A stretch of 64,000 nucleotides of DNA from Roseiarcus sp963765375 (GCA_963765375.1 CAVXVZ010000003.1:372001-436000); one strand, 5' to 3'. Counted from the stretch's first letter, positions 1 to 8,746 are shown. Numbers and translations are program-made. The notes: generated by a model from the letters alone, not told the origin.

Positions 1-171
1 GATCTCGGCGAACAACCGCACCATTGCCGCCGAATGGCTCGGGACCGCATCAGGTTCGGAGAGGGACCGCCGCGCCTCCCGGAGCTGGACGCTCATCTTG
101 CGCCGGCGCGCGGCTGCGTCGGGGTCGCTTCTGTGCCCGCTCCCCGCCAGATCGGCCCCGACGTCGCTCAT
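1..171 (-). CDS. N-terminal fragment of an unknown protein (runs off the left edge)
   Basis: An open frame begins with ATG at 171 on the minus strand and stays open for 57 codons to the window edge, so only the N-terminus is visible. An AGG lies about six bases before the ATG. The segment is hydrophilic and rich in Arg and Ala, with a charged helix (RRRKMSVQLREARRSL) followed by MVRLFAEI. Such N-termini occur on soluble cytoplasmic signalling proteins, but no domain can be named from this fragment. It is divergent from the glutathione transferase gene. The frame could be chance; confidence is moderate to low. Confidence 0.4.
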   Translation of the reverse strand, partial: MSDVGADLAGSGHRSDPDAAARRRKMSVQLREARRSLSEPDAVPSHSAAMVRLFAEI

Positions 172-326
172 GAACCGCCTGACACGCACGCCCTTACTCG
201 CGTCAATCATGCGGCCGAAATGCTTAACGAGCAACTGACGCGATGGCCCGGAATTGAGAGATTGTTGAGGATATTTCGACTAGCGTCGTTAAGTCCACAG
301 GCGCCACTCGCCGTCCGACGTCGGGC

Positions 327-341
327 TTAGGAATTTCCTAA
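327..341. promoter_or_regulatory. 15-base perfect palindrome upstream of the GST gene
   Basis: TTAGGAATTTCCTAA is a perfect inverted repeat around a central T, 55 bases before the GST start codon, in the AT-richest part of a gene-free 225-base stretch. Its size and position fit an operator for a dimeric regulator. No regulator gene is adjacent, so the role is inferred from symmetry only. Confidence 0.3.
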
Positions 342-396
342 CCCGCCGACGGGATGGGTCTTACGGAGGCGGCGCCGGCCGGGAGGAGGGCGCGCC

Positions 397-1008
397 ATGA
401 AGCTCTACAATTCCAATTTGGCCCCGAACCCGCGCCGCGTGCGCATCTTCCTCGCCGAGAAGGGCGTCAAGATCCCGCGCGTCGAGGTCGATCTCGCCAA
501 ACTGGAGCACAAGACGCCCGAATTCTCGGCCCTCAATCCGTTCCAGACGATCCCGATTCTCGAACTCGACGATGGGGCGAGGATCGCCGAATCGATCGCT
601 ATCTGCCGTTACATCGAGGAATTGTGGCCGGAGCCGAACCTTTTCGGCTTGACCGCGCTTGAGCGGGCGATGATCGAGATGTGGCAGCGCCAGCTCGAAT
701 TGCGCCTGCTTCTCCCGATCGCCCAGGTGTTGCGCCACAGCCATCCGCATATGGCGGAAATGGAGAACCCGCAAGTTCCCGAGTGGGCGGCGGCCAACCG
801 GCCAAGGGCGCTCCGGGCGATGGCGATCGTCGACGAGGCGCTTCGCGACCGGCCGTTCATCGCCGGCGACCGCTTTACCGTCGCCGACATCACTGGGCTG
901 GTCGCGCTCGACTTCGCCAGACCCGCGCGGATCGTCATCCCGCCCGAGCTTGCCAACCTCAACCGCTGGCGCGAGGTGCTGAAAGCGCGGCCGAGCGCGG
1001 CGGCGTGA
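397..1008 (+). CDS. Glutathione S-transferase family protein
   Basis: A 203-residue cytosolic glutathione transferase of usual length. Residues 1-80 form the thioredoxin-like glutathione-binding half: the N-terminus MKLYNSNLAPNPRRVRIFLAE holds the GSH-site Ser/Asn region, a cis-Pro lies in QTIPILEL, and the ES pair in ARIAESIAICRYI is the glutathione gamma-glutamyl contact typical of the family. Residues 90-200 form the helical half, with the N-capping box FTVADITGL. The ATG at 397 is preceded by GGAGGAGGG eight bases upstream, which fixes the start. The family conjugates or reduces electrophiles with glutathione; the substrate cannot be told from sequence. It appears monocistronic, with a palindrome upstream that may be an operator. 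Confidence 0.88.
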   Translation: MKLYNSNLAPNPRRVRIFLAEKGVKIPRVEVDLAKLEHKTPEFSALNPFQTIPILELDDGARIAESIAICRYIEELWPEPNLFGLTALERAMIEMWQRQLELRLLLPIAQVLRHSHPHMAEMENPQVPEWAAANRPRALRAMAIVDEALRDRPFIAGDRFTVADITGLVALDFARPARIVIPPELANLNRWREVLKARPSAAA

Positions 1009-1050
1009 GGCGCCGGCTCGTGGTCGCCGACTCACACGGGTTTCAGCTGC

Positions 1051-1329
1051 TCAGTTGCAGACCCGCACCCCGCCGCGCCACCAGCAACGGCGGCCGTAAT
1101 AGCCGTAGGGGCGAGCGTACGGGTGATACCCGTAGGCATAATAGCCGCCGCCGTTTGGCCGGCACCCGCCATACGGTCCTCGATGGAAGCCGATGCCGCA
1201 GCCGCCTGCGGTGAGCGTGATCGCCGATGGCGCCTGGTCGGCGAGCGGAGGAAACGGCATCGCATGCGCAGGAACGGCGGCAGCGAGGCCGAGCAACGCA
1301 AGCGCAGACAAAGACACGGTTTTTCGCAT
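1051..1329 (-). CDS. Small secreted Gly/Tyr-rich protein of the GCG_CRPN type
   Basis: A 92-residue protein with a clear Sec signal peptide (MRKTVSLSALALLGLAAAVPAHA, cleavage after AHA near residue 23). The mature part carries GCGIGFHRGPYGGCRPN, the pattern known as the GCG_CRPN domain, which precedes low-complexity repeats in many alphaproteobacterial exported proteins. It is followed by a Tyr/Gly/Arg-rich tail ending with CWWRGGVRVCN. Four cysteines (two in the GCG_CRPN motif, two in the tail) suggest disulphides in the periplasm. The function of the family is unknown. It converges with the GST gene 42 bases away. Confidence 0.8.
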   Translation of the reverse strand: MRKTVSLSALALLGLAAAVPAHAMPFPPLADQAPSAITLTAGGCGIGFHRGPYGGCRPNGGGYYAYGYHPYARPYGYYGRRCWWRGGVRVCN

Positions 1330-1429
1330 AGGAGCACCTTTCGATTCGTGACGATCCGAGATTTAGCGAGCCGTCCTTGAATGGCGGCTGAATGATCGCG
1401 CGAACGCTCGGGCGATGTCTCAGGAAAGG

Positions 1430-1948
1430 TTAACGCGGTCGCCGAGCGATCGGCTTGGTGGGGCTTCCACGGTTGGCGCGCGGTTTCCGGTTCGGCCATT
1501 TGACGATCCGGTCCGGCCAAAATTCGGGCGCGAGGTCGGTCTCGCTGGCCGAGACCCGGCCGCGCACCGAAACTCCGGCCTCGTGCACGCTGTCGGGCGA
1601 ACCCGAAACCAATGGGTGCCAGTCGAACAGGTCCCGTCCTTCAGCGACCAGCCGGTAGGCGCAGGTCACCGGAAGCCAGCTCAGCTCGCGAACTGCGGCC
1701 GGCGTCAATTTCACGCAGTCGGGGACCCGCCGATGGCGCTGCCGATAGTCGAGGCAATGGCAGGTCTTGGCGTCGAGTAGCCTGCAGCCGATGTCGGTGA
1801 AATGGATCTTGCCGTCATCTTCGTCCTCGAGCTTGACGAGGCAGCAGCGGCCGCAGCCGTCGCAAAGGCTTTCCCATTCCGGCGCGCTCATCTCGTCGAG
1901 CGTCTTCACCCGCCAAAAAGGCGGGGCAGGCTGGTCTTTCGCCCTCAT
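1430..1948 (-). CDS. UPF0260 / YcgN-type cysteine-cluster protein
   Basis: A 172-residue protein of the YcgN (UPF0260) family, part of the YkgJ zinc/iron-chelating cysteine-cluster superfamily. The cluster CDGCGRCC lies at residues 29-36, further Cys at CHCLDY and VPDCVKL, and the family signature YRLVAEGRDLFDWHPLVSG follows, then a basic tail. The open frame extends far upstream to 2965, but that part is antisense to the divergent gene; the ATG at 1948 matches the family length and N-terminus. The cysteines suggest metal or Fe-S binding, though biochemistry is not established. It is divergent from the histone-deacetylase-like gene. Confidence 0.85.
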   Translation of the reverse strand: MRAKDQPAPPFWRVKTLDEMSAPEWESLCDGCGRCCLVKLEDEDDGKIHFTDIGCRLLDAKTCHCLDYRQRHRRVPDCVKLTPAAVRELSWLPVTCAYRLVAEGRDLFDWHPLVSGSPDSVHEAGVSVRGRVSASETDLAPEFWPDRIVKWPNRKPRANRGSPTKPIARRPR

Positions 1949-2194
1949 GGGATCGGCTTCAAGCTCTACGTCCGGTTGACTTGCTCGCTCCGCTCGAGGC
2001 GGCGCGAACCTTCTCTTGCGCGAGCAAGCGCGTTGCGCGCCGCCCAGGGCGGCGAGCGCCCGCCTCGACACTAGGTCAGGTCGCGCTCGTACGCCAGTCC
2101 GCACGTGGCGGCGAATGGACTTTCCTTCGCCTTGGCGCAAGAGTGCGGCGCACGCAGCCGGGAAACGCAAATCGCCAAGCAGGACATCCGACCC

Positions 2195-3125
2195 GTGACC
2201 ACGCTCGTCATCAGCCACCCGGCCTGCCTGGCGCATGAGATGGGCGAGGGCCATCCCGAGCGGCCCGACCGGTTGCGGGCGATCGAGCGCGCCCTGGAGA
2301 GCGAGGCCTATCAGATGCTGGCGCGCGACCTCGCCCCGCGCGCCGACCTTGCGGCGATCGCCCGCGTCCATCCAAAGGACTATATCGAGGCGATCCGCGC
2401 CGCGACGCCGAAACAGGGTCTGACGGCGGTCGATCCGGATACGTCGATGTCGCCGGGCAGCTATGAGGCCGCCCTGCGATCGGCCGGCGGCGCCCTCTTC
2501 GCCGTCGACGAAGTGATGAGCGGCAAGGTTCGCAACGCCTTCGTCGCCACCCGTCCTCCGGGCCATCACGCCGAAGTCGCGAACCCGATGGGCTTCTGCT
2601 TCTTCAACAATGCGGCGATCGCCGCGCGCCACGCCCAGGCGGCGCACGGCGCCGACCGGGTCGCGATCGTCGATTTCGACGTCCATCACGGGAACGGCAC
2701 TCAGCACATCTTCTGGGACGATCCGACTGTAACCTACGCTTCGACCCACGAGATGCCGCTCTATCCGGGGACCGGCGCGGTCAGCGAGCGCGGCGAGCAC
2801 GATCAGATCGTCAACGCGCCGCTGCGGGCGGGCGAACTCGGGCGAAACCTTTCGCGACGCGATGGAGGTCGTGATCCTGCCCCGCGTCGAGGCGTTCTCG
2901 CCCGATCTCATCATTGTCTCGGCGGGCTTCGACGCCCACCACCGCGATCCGCTCGGCAATCTCAATCTGGTCGAGGCGGACTACGGCTGGGCGACGCGGC
3001 GGCTGATGGAGATCGCGCGCCGGAAGTGCGGCGAGCGCGTCGTCTCGGTGCTCGAAGGCGGCTACGATCTTGACGGGCTCGCGCGGTCGGTCGCCGTACA
3101 TGTCACGACCCTGATGGAGGGGTGA
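2195..3125 (+). pseudogene. Histone deacetylase family (acetylpolyamine amidohydrolase-like) gene with one frameshift
   Basis: The GTG at 2195, with AGGA about ten bases upstream, opens a class II histone-deacetylase-fold protein. These are zinc hydrolases that remove acetyl groups from acetylpolyamines or proteins. Motifs are in order: GEGHPERPDRL, RPPGHHA (catalytic His pair), DFDVHHGNGTQ (zinc ligands), then in another frame SAGFDAHHRDP (zinc Asp) and LEGGYDL. The frame breaks at 2835-2836, where CGAACTCGG replaces an expected CGACTCGG; removing one A gives GDSGETFRDAM and restores a 309-residue protein to the stop at 3125. All catalytic motifs are intact on either side, so this could be a sequencing error or a very recent mutation. 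Confidence 0.85.
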
Positions 3126-3165
3126 CGGCCGAGGCCCGGGTAAGTCGTGTCTGGACGCGCGTGCC

Positions 3166-4440
3166 TTACAATTCCGGCTGATACTCGCGCGCAGCCAACG
3201 AAGCGCCTCCTGCGGGCTCGTCCGCCGCGTTCTTTCCGTCCAGAATTTGATCCTTGGTTATCAATTTGTCCTTGACGCCGCGCATGATGATGTACGGCCT
3301 CAGGATCGGGTTCGAGATGCGATAGCGCAGGCGGAACGATTCTCCCACCCGCTGAAGAATGCGGCCTCGCCCCGGTTCGCTGAGATCCTTCAAGTGACGG
3401 GCGTAATTGAACGATTCGAATTCTCTGTTGGTGATCTTGGACAGCGGCGCCCTGACCGCGCCGGTCGTGAAAAAGCGAAGGTCGTCGACCTCCGCCAGCG
3501 CGCACGCAAGCAACACTTCCTTGTAGATGTGTCCCGGGCGCGGGCTTTGCACCGCGTCATTGTAGAGCGCCTTGATCGATTGCTGCCACTGATCGAGCGA
3601 CCGGTTCATTCCCTGCTCGACATGCGAGCAAAAGATGGTCTTCCGGCCCGTCGCCAGCGCTGCGCGACAGGTATAGATGCACAGCAGATGGGCGATGTAC
3701 GGCACCGCTTGCGAGAACAGCACCAGGTCTTCGCGCGCCGCGTCGTCGATTCCCATCGTCAATCGGGCGAGGCCCTTGTCGATGATGGTTCTGATCTCGT
3801 CATCGGACATTCTCGGCATCGGGATCTGGACCAGCGCCCGTTCGATCGATTGGTGCTCGCGGATCAACTCGTTGACCGAGTTGGCGACGCCGATGAGCAG
3901 AATGGTCGCGTTGACGGAATTGTCGGAGAGAGCCTTGATCGTGTCGGCCATGGTGGTGATGACTTCGGTGTTCTTGATCCGATCGAACTCATCGAAAATG
4001 ACGATCAGCGAGGCCATCGTCGACAAGTCCTGCAGGGCGCGTCGCACGCTGTCGGGCGTCAACGCGTCATAGGCGGGCGCCGTGAGCGCGACCGGTTGTC
4101 GACTAGGAAATCCGAGCTGCGGCTGACGTTTCGACGCCTCGATGTCCTTGAGCGCCTTGGCCCATAGTGACGAATAGCTATCCGATATGTCGCAATTGGT
4201 CCGGGATATCACGAAGGACAGGCGGTTTGCGAGAAAGGCGGAAATCATGTTCGACAACGAGGTCTTGCCGACTCCGCGCTCGCCGTAGAGGATCGCGTGG
4301 CACCCGCGCTGCGAAACGGCGTCGATGATCTTCTCGACCTGCTCCGACCGTCCGGCGAACAGGTCTTTTTCATTGATCGGCGCGCCGGGCGTGAAGATCG
4401 ATCCGGTCTGGAACGACAACCCCTGAAGGTCTGGCGGCAT
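3166..4440 (-). CDS. Orphan AAA / ORC1-like ATPase of unknown role
   Basis: A 424-residue soluble ATPase. The Walker A motif GERGVGKTS is near residue 53 and Walker B LIVIFDEFDRI near residue 144, followed by a sensor-like ILLIGVANSVNELI. The N-terminal KDLFAGRSEQVEKIIDAV box is typical of ORC1/AAA_16-type ATPases, whose N-terminal segment packs on the nucleotide. The C-terminal 150 residues look like a winged-helix region (ALAEVDDLRFFTTGAV, KITNREFESFNYARHL, RYRISNPILRPYIIMRG). Proteins of this shape occur as stand-alone switches and in defence or mobile-element loci. Here it has no obvious partner: it converges with the deacetylase-like gene and lies upstream of ribB. The cellular role cannot be assigned. 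Confidence 0.75.
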   Translation of the reverse strand: MPPDLQGLSFQTGSIFTPGAPINEKDLFAGRSEQVEKIIDAVSQRGCHAILYGERGVGKTSLSNMISAFLANRLSFVISRTNCDISDSYSSLWAKALKDIEASKRQPQLGFPSRQPVALTAPAYDALTPDSVRRALQDLSTMASLIVIFDEFDRIKNTEVITTMADTIKALSDNSVNATILLIGVANSVNELIREHQSIERALVQIPMPRMSDDEIRTIIDKGLARLTMGIDDAAREDLVLFSQAVPYIAHLLCIYTCRAALATGRKTIFCSHVEQGMNRSLDQWQQSIKALYNDAVQSPRPGHIYKEVLLACALAEVDDLRFFTTGAVRAPLSKITNREFESFNYARHLKDLSEPGRGRILQRVGESFRLRYRISNPILRPYIIMRGVKDKLITKDQILDGKNAADEPAGGASLAAREYQPEL

Positions 4441-4683
4441 AGGAATTTTCTCTCCGAAAGCGCTATCCCTAACACACGGAAAGTATCAGGACCTTAACAA
4501 GCACGGCGTTCACACGTTAACGAGCGACGAACCGTTCGCTCATTCTCGCCGTTTGCATATTTTACTTGATCGTTGGGCCAGCAGCGAGTTTAGGAATAGA
4601 CCAGTTCAAGGTCCAATGTCCACCCAAATCAGACTTGCTGCGGCCGGCGTTTGATTTTCACCGGCCGCGCTCGACGCGTCGCC

Positions 4684-5976
4684 TTACCCGTCGATCGGCT
4701 CCACCGCCGTGATCTCAATGCCGAAGCCGGAAAGCCCGACATAGGTGCGCGGATTATCCGTGCGCAGCCGGATCGAGGTCACGCCGAGGTCGCGCAGGAT
4801 CTGGGCGCCGAGTCCGATCTCGCGCCATTGGGTCGCGCGCGCATCGTCGGAGGTTGTCGCCTGGGCGCCGCTCAGGTTCGCCGGCACCCCGGCCGCGCCG
4901 TCGCGCAGGTAGACGAGCGCCCCGCGTCCCTCCGCCTTGAAGCGGCTCAGCACCTTGGGGATTGCGCCGCCGCCGAAAATGTCGCTCAGGATATCGGCCC
5001 GATGGAGACGCGCGGGCACGTCGCGACCCTCGCCGATGTTTCCGTGCACGAAGGCGAAGTGCAGCACCGGGTCGAACGGCGTGCGATAGGCGTAGCCCTG
5101 AAGCTCGCCGATCGAGGTCATGATCGGAAAGCAGGCGACCCGCTCGACCAGCTTCTCGCGCGCCTGCCGATAGGCGATGAGATCGGCGACCGAGATCCGC
5201 CTGAGCCTGTTCCTGTCGGCGAAGGCCTCGATCTGCGGCCCGACCATCACGGTGCCGTCGTCGTTGGCGAGTTCGCAGATGACGGCGACCGGCGGCAAAC
5301 CGGCAAGCTTGCAGAGGTCGACCGCCGCCTCGGTATGGCCGGAGCGCATCAGCACGCCTCCGTCCTTGGCGACCAGCGGGAAGACATGGCCCGGGCGGAC
5401 GAAATCGCTCGCGCCCATGTTGCGATTGGCGAGCGCGCGCACCGTGTTGCACCGCTGCTCGGCCGATATGCCGGTGGTCAGTCCGTGGCGCACGTCGACC
5501 GAGACGGTGAACGCCGTGCCGAGCGGCGCGTCGTTGATCGCCACCATAGGGTTAAGGTTCAGCCGCCGCGCGTCGTCCCCGGTCAGCGGCGCGCAGACGA
5601 TGCCGCAGCAGTTGCGGATGATGAAGGCCATCTTCTCGGTGGTGCAGAGCGAAGCGGCGACGATGAGGTCGCCCTCGTTCTCGCGGTCGTCGTCATCGGT
5701 GACAATGACGATCTCGCCATGGGCGAAAGCCTGGATGGCGTCGGCAACGGGATTCAGCATGTCGAGCCCCATCGGCGCCGGCGCGCCGGCGCTCAGAAAA
5801 TCGTTTGGCGTCACCGCGCCCAGCGTCTCGGCGACGATCCGCTCGGCGGTCTCGCGCGAGAGCCACGAGCCGTGCTCGCGGCAGATCAAGGTCACCGCGC
5901 CGGCCGAGACGCCGATCCGGCGGGCGAAATCCGCTCGCGTCACGCTGTTCCGCTTAAGCCAGTCGCCGAGTTTCAT
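4684..5976 (-). CDS. ribB: 3,4-dihydroxy-2-butanone-4-phosphate synthase with N-terminal HTH and degenerate RibA half
   Basis: A 430-residue riboflavin-pathway protein in three parts. Residues 1-65 form an XRE-like helix-turn-helix (VTRADFARRIGVSAGAVTLI). Residues 75-280 are DHBP synthase, with TDDDDRENEGDLIVAA and the HTEAAVDL region of the active site; it converts ribulose 5-phosphate to the four-carbon riboflavin precursor. Residues 285-430 align to GTP cyclohydrolase II, but the region that should hold the three zinc cysteines reads ADILSDIFGGGAIPKVL, with none, and the RQEGRGIGL motif is replaced. The second half is thus probably not catalytic, as in proteobacterial RibB variants called RibBX. 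No FMN riboswitch fits in the 65 bases upstream. Confidence 0.9.
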   Translation of the reverse strand: MKLGDWLKRNSVTRADFARRIGVSAGAVTLICREHGSWLSRETAERIVAETLGAVTPNDFLSAGAPAPMGLDMLNPVADAIQAFAHGEIVIVTDDDDRENEGDLIVAASLCTTEKMAFIIRNCCGIVCAPLTGDDARRLNLNPMVAINDAPLGTAFTVSVDVRHGLTTGISAEQRCNTVRALANRNMGASDFVRPGHVFPLVAKDGGVLMRSGHTEAAVDLCKLAGLPPVAVICELANDDGTVMVGPQIEAFADRNRLRRISVADLIAYRQAREKLVERVACFPIMTSIGELQGYAYRTPFDPVLHFAFVHGNIGEGRDVPARLHRADILSDIFGGGAIPKVLSRFKAEGRGALVYLRDGAAGVPANLSGAQATTSDDARATQWREIGLGAQILRDLGVTSIRLRTDNPRTYVGLSGFGIEITAVEPIDG

Positions 5977-6041
5977 GCTCGCTAGATAGTTGCGCTCCGT
6001 GCTTTGCGCAACTCAATAATTGGCGCGTGGTTGAGCGCAGT

Positions 6042-7037
6042 TCAATTCACCCGCACGAGCATCTTGCCGAAATTCTTCCCGTGCAGGAGGTCGACCAACG
6101 CCTGCGGCGCGCTCTCGAGCCCTTCGCGGATGGTTTCGCGCCAGGTCAGCGTCTCGGCGGCGACCAGACCGGCCAGTTCGCCGATCGCCTTCGGCCAGAG
6201 GTCCAGATGGTCCGAGACAATGAAGCCTTCCATCTTGAACCGCTTGACGAGGAAAAGCCGCATGTCGGGCAAAGCCGTGGGCGCGCCTTCGTAGGAGGCA
6301 ATGAGTCCGCATACGGCGACGCGGGAAAAGTCGTTGAGCCGCCGCAGCGCCTGTTGGAACGGCTCGCCGCCGACGTTCTCGAACAGCCCGTCGACGCCGT
6401 TCGGCAGCGCGTCTTTCAGGTCCTCAGGAAAGCGCAGCGACTTGTGGTCGACGCAAACGTCATAGCCGAGGTCCCTAACGGCATGGGCGCATTTCTCGGG
6501 CCCGCCGGCGATCCCGACCGTCCGCGCGCCGGCGAGCTTCGCCAGTTGGCCGACCACCGAGCCGACCGCGCCGGTCGCCGCCGAAACGAGCACTGTTTCG
6601 TTCGGCTCCGGCGCGATGATCCGGTTGAGGCCATACCAGGCGGTCACGCCCGGCATGCCGACCGGCCCGAGATAGGCCTGGATTGGAACCGCCTTCGCGT
6701 CGACGACGCGAAGGTCGCGCCCGTCGCTGACCGAATAGCGTTGCCAGCCGCCCGCGCCGACGACCGCCTCGCCGGCCTTGAAGCGCGGGTTCATCGAGGC
6801 TTCGACGATTCCGACCGTGCCTCCGCCCATCACCGCGCCGACTTCCTGCGGCTTGGCGTAGGACTTCGCGTCGCTGAGGCGTCCGCGCATGTAGGGGTCG
6901 AGCGACAGGAATGTGTGCCGCACGAGCGCCTCGCCCGGCCCCGGCGTCGGAACCGGCGTCTCGACGATGCGGAAATTGGCGGGCGAAACCTTGTCGGCCG
7001 GACGGTGGTCGAGCAGGATCTGGGTGTTGGTCGGCAT
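6042..7037 (-). CDS. Zinc-free medium-chain NADPH-dependent oxidoreductase (CurA / LTB4 12-hydroxydehydrogenase type)
   Basis: A 331-residue MDR-superfamily reductase that normally reduces activated C=C bonds of enones with NADPH. The family signature FLSLDPYMRGRL is near residue 50, and the Rossmann motif AATGAVGSVVGQLAK lies near residue 155, followed by GIAGGPEKC, with Gly/Lys residues that favour NADPH. Structural zinc cysteines of the alcohol dehydrogenase branch are absent. The ATG at 7037 has an AGGAGG about six bases before it. The ISNCY element ends 38 bases upstream of the start, so the natural promoter region has been displaced. The physiological substrate is unknown. Confidence 0.88.
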   Translation of the reverse strand: MPTNTQILLDHRPADKVSPANFRIVETPVPTPGPGEALVRHTFLSLDPYMRGRLSDAKSYAKPQEVGAVMGGGTVGIVEASMNPRFKAGEAVVGAGGWQRYSVSDGRDLRVVDAKAVPIQAYLGPVGMPGVTAWYGLNRIIAPEPNETVLVSAATGAVGSVVGQLAKLAGARTVGIAGGPEKCAHAVRDLGYDVCVDHKSLRFPEDLKDALPNGVDGLFENVGGEPFQQALRRLNDFSRVAVCGLIASYEGAPTALPDMRLFLVKRFKMEGFIVSDHLDLWPKAIGELAGLVAAETLTWRETIREGLESAPQALVDLLHGKNFGKMLVRVN

Positions 7038-7074
7038 GGACGTCTCCTCCTAGCGCGTATGAGGAGCCTAGCTA

Positions 7075-8743
7075 GTGCCCATCCATAAACATATGTTTTT
7101 GTTGGCTGAAGTGGGTTGTATCGGTACCGAAGGGGGGGTGCGGGGGCCATTGGACCGCATTTGCCGTTGGCGAGGGCTTGCACGGCCTCGATGAGCGCAA
7201 GAGCTCAATGGGTGATGGAACCCGGCGATCAGCCAGGCTCGCGATGCCTTGGCGGACGGACAGAGTCAGGTCGATCTGAGCCGCGCAAAGAGGGCGAGGT
7301 TGTAGGCGGCGACTGAGGACCAGACGTAGGCTGTGAAGTGGTCGAGGCCACGCCAGAGACAGCGCGCCAGACCATAGGCGCGTTTCAAGCACGAGATGTC
7401 GGATTCTATGCCGGCCCGGAAGTTGCGCAGCTTGCGATAGACCCAGTTGCTTTTGACCATGTCCACGACGCGCAGGCCGGCTTTCTTGTGAAAGGCCACG
7501 TCGCGGACGCCGAGGGCCTTCGCCTGGGCGAGATTGTCGCGGCTTGCGAAACCGCCATCGGCGGCGGTCTGTCGGGGCGCCCCGCCATAGAACGCGACGT
7601 GGCGGTTGAGCATAGGCAAGAACCGTTCGCTGTCCGCCGGATTGCCGGCTTCGATCACCAGGTCGAGGATCAAGCCGCTTCGGCCGGTGGTCAGGTTGAG
7701 CTTGTGACCATATTGAACGTCGCGGGCGCCCTTGACGATGATGTCGGCGTGCGGCTCGAACAGGCTGACGATCTTCTCGTTGGCGGCGACCGCCTCGCCA
7801 TGAAGAACGCGACGCTCGGTCTGCGCGATGATCCGCTCGACCAGCGGACGATAGTGCCGGAACTCGGCCTGCCACAGCGCGGCGGCCATTGGATCCGCCG
7901 CTCGCCATAGCTGCGCGGCGGCCAGATCGGCGTAGGCCAGGGTCGAGCGGGCCAACGCAATCAATTCGCGATAATGCCGGATCCGTTTCAGTCGATCGCG
8001 GGCGTATTCGATCGCGCGCGCCCGCTTCTTCGCCGCGCGCCGATGGTTGCGCCACTCGAGACCGCCTACCACGGCGTCAGCCGTCTTCAACAGCCGTACC
8101 AGCACGTGGACTGCGTCCCAGAGAAGGCTGCTGTCGCTGGGCTCATGCATGAGCGCGGCGGTGACCGTGCTGTCGAGCCGCACGACCTTGCCGGTCTCGA
8201 CTTTCTCCTGACGGGCGCTGATGAGCAGGATGCGATTGATCGCTTCCCACGTCTCGGCCCGGATGGCGCTGATTGTCCTGTGCAGCCCCGACTTCTTCGG
8301 CGTCCACGACAGCGGCAACCGCGCAAAGGCGCGAAACGAGGCCGAGTCTTCCAGATGAAACGCCAGCTCCTCATAGCTCAGCTGGCGATGCTGCTTGAGA
8401 AGCGCGCAGCGCAAGACCAACTCGGCCGGCAGACCCTCTCGCCCGGTCTCCTTGACGCCGTGTCGGCGCAAATCCTCGGCCGCAAGCGCGCTGAGTTCGC
8501 GATGCTCGTCCAGCCACTGCGACATCGCTTTCAGCTCGCGGCCGATCTCGTGATCGGCAAAGAGATCGAATAGGCTGGCCTGGACGGTGCGTTCTTGACG
8601 CATTGTCGGCTCCGGCGGTGACGGTTTTGCTTTTGGAATCAGTGGCTTGATCCCAAAGCATAGCCGAAACCGCCGGGCCTCGCACTCGCCAAAATGGCAA
8701 TTCAACAAATAACTTCAAGAGCTTACCGTTTATGGATGGGCAC
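7075..8743. mobile_element. ISNCY-type insertion sequence, complete (1669 bases)
   Basis: Perfect 16-base terminal inverted repeats bound the element: GTGCCCATCCATAAAC at 7075-7090 and its complement at 8728-8743. TAGCTA directly flanks both ends (7069-7074 and 8744-8749), consistent with a 6-base target duplication, although this AT/GC-symmetric target (CTAG-containing) makes the exact length ambiguous. It carries one intact transposase gene on the minus strand. Both ends and the gene are intact, so it may be active. The insertion lies between an oxidoreductase start and a transposase remnant. Confidence 0.85.
7266..8603 (-). CDS. ISNCY-type DDE transposase
   Basis: A 445-residue transposase with start ATG at 8603, preceded by GGAG nine bases upstream. 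The open frame continues to 8708, but the extra 35 residues have no ribosome site and run towards the inverted repeat. The N-terminus MRQERTVQASLFDLFADHEI and the WTPKKSGLHRTISAI segment are characteristic of ISNCY-annotated transposases of Rhizobiales. The acidic catalytic residues likely lie in VRLDSTVTAALMHEP (first Asp), TAADGGFASRDNL (second Asp) and NFRAGIESDISCLKR (Glu). The gene fills most of the element between the inverted repeats. It is a cytoplasmic DNA-binding recombinase that moves its own element. Confidence 0.85.
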   Translation of the reverse strand: MRQERTVQASLFDLFADHEIGRELKAMSQWLDEHRELSALAAEDLRRHGVKETGREGLPAELVLRCALLKQHRQLSYEELAFHLEDSASFRAFARLPLSWTPKKSGLHRTISAIRAETWEAINRILLISARQEKVETGKVVRLDSTVTAALMHEPSDSSLLWDAVHVLVRLLKTADAVVGGLEWRNHRRAAKKRARAIEYARDRLKRIRHYRELIALARSTLAYADLAAAQLWRAADPMAAALWQAEFRHYRPLVERIIAQTERRVLHGEAVAANEKIVSLFEPHADIIVKGARDVQYGHKLNLTTGRSGLILDLVIEAGNPADSERFLPMLNRHVAFYGGAPRQTAADGGFASRDNLAQAKALGVRDVAFHKKAGLRVVDMVKSNWVYRKLRNFRAGIESDISCLKRAYGLARCLWRGLDHFTAYVWSSVAAYNLALFARLRST

Positions 8744-8746
8744 TAG

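Noticed and set aside
1949..2965. Long N-terminal extension of the cysteine-cluster protein
   Set aside because: The extra frame is antisense to the histone-deacetylase-like gene; the ATG at 1948 gives the family length.
5977..6041. FMN riboswitch upstream of ribB
   Set aside because: The gap is only about 65 bases and lacks the conserved FMN-element helices.
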